From Alphaproteobacteria bacterium CG1_02_46_17 (GTDB taxonomy: Bacteria > Pseudomonadota > Alphaproteobacteria > Micavibrionales > Micavibrionaceae): 64,000 nucleotides of DNA. How positions within the stretch are numbered: the first letter of the stretch is position 1; each line of letters starts with the position of its first letter. The translations under genes were made by a program, and so were the position numbers. The notes beneath the pieces are model-generated. The model searched no databases and had not been told where the DNA came from. It saw only the letters and a list, made by a program, of their open reading frames with translations. The stretch is from NCBI GenBank assembly GCA_001871905.1, contig MNUG01000040.1:1-64000 (forward strand), in the 5' to 3' direction. This document shows positions 63,963 to 64,000 of the stretch, one piece after another.

Positions 63963-64000
63963 ATGGCTTTATCCAAGAAAACAAAAAAAGTAAACGCTTT
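63963..64000 (+). CDS. rplA: Ribosomal protein L1, 5' fragment
   Basis: Twelve codons plus two bases run off the window edge; the start MALSKKTKKVN follows rplK by one base, the standard rplK-rplA order. Only the extreme N-terminus is visible. Confidence 0.85.
   Translation, partial: MALSKKTKKVNA

Overview
The window looks like a contiguous chromosomal segment of a Gram-negative alphaproteobacterium. The signs are an HdaA-type DnaA regulator behind a PerM permease and a DUF2066 protein, a divergent purM-purN pair, a two-subunit glycyl-tRNA synthetase, outer-membrane proteins and a Rhodospirillales-like porin. Base composition is moderate with AT-rich intergenic DNA (a visual impression, not calculated). 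No insertion sequence, phage module, CRISPR array or rRNA operon was seen. One tRNA gene, tRNA-Gln(TTG), is present.

Layout. 1-6.3 kb: carbohydrate genes (ribokinase, HAD phosphatase, aldose epimerase, GH13 glucosidase, SixA-like phosphatase), interrupted by two small paralogous unknown genes and a candidate structured RNA. 6.3-14.8 kb: hdaA-perM-DUF2066 divergent from purM-purN, then an orphan hybrid histidine kinase and tRNA-Gln. 15-19 kb: a GDSL esterase divergent from a YbbA/YbbP-type ABC transporter. 19-25.5 kb: a three-gene saccharopine dehydrogenase-like/DUF4166/DUF2269 operon, a YegD-type Hsp70, a diguanylate cyclase and rmlB. 25.6-31.8 kb: queC under a preQ1-I riboswitch, and the prkA-yeaH-spoVR stress operon. 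32-39.7 kb: a TetR regulator with two palindromic operators facing a DUF2339 membrane protein, a lipase-like hydrolase and an LplT-PlsC-acyl-ACP synthetase fusion for lysophospholipid repair.

39.7-52 kb is the most unusual region. On the minus strand an apparent operon encodes a lipoprotein TolC-like outer membrane factor, an HlyD adaptor, a second adaptor with an N-terminal GAF-like domain, a membrane zinc metalloprotease (HEWAH) fused to an HlyD adaptor, and a 1671-residue repeat protein. The last has an LEPR-XLL-like N-terminus, LamG-like, cadherin-like and C-type-lectin-like domains, and no Sec signal peptide. No ABC ATPase is encoded here, so this looks like an ATPase-less, protease-containing relative of type I secretion dedicated to a giant surface protein. 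Just upstream is a histone-deacetylase-fold protein whose catalytic and metal-binding residues appear lost.

52-64 kb: glyQ-glyS, a MacAB/DevBCA-like ABC exporter, a secreted Arg/Asp/Tyr-rich protein, then secE-nusG. The usual nusG-rplK junction is split by a terminator and three envelope/signalling genes (a secreted PDC-type sensor protein, a chemotaxis receptor and a porin) before rplK and rplA resume behind their own promoter candidate.
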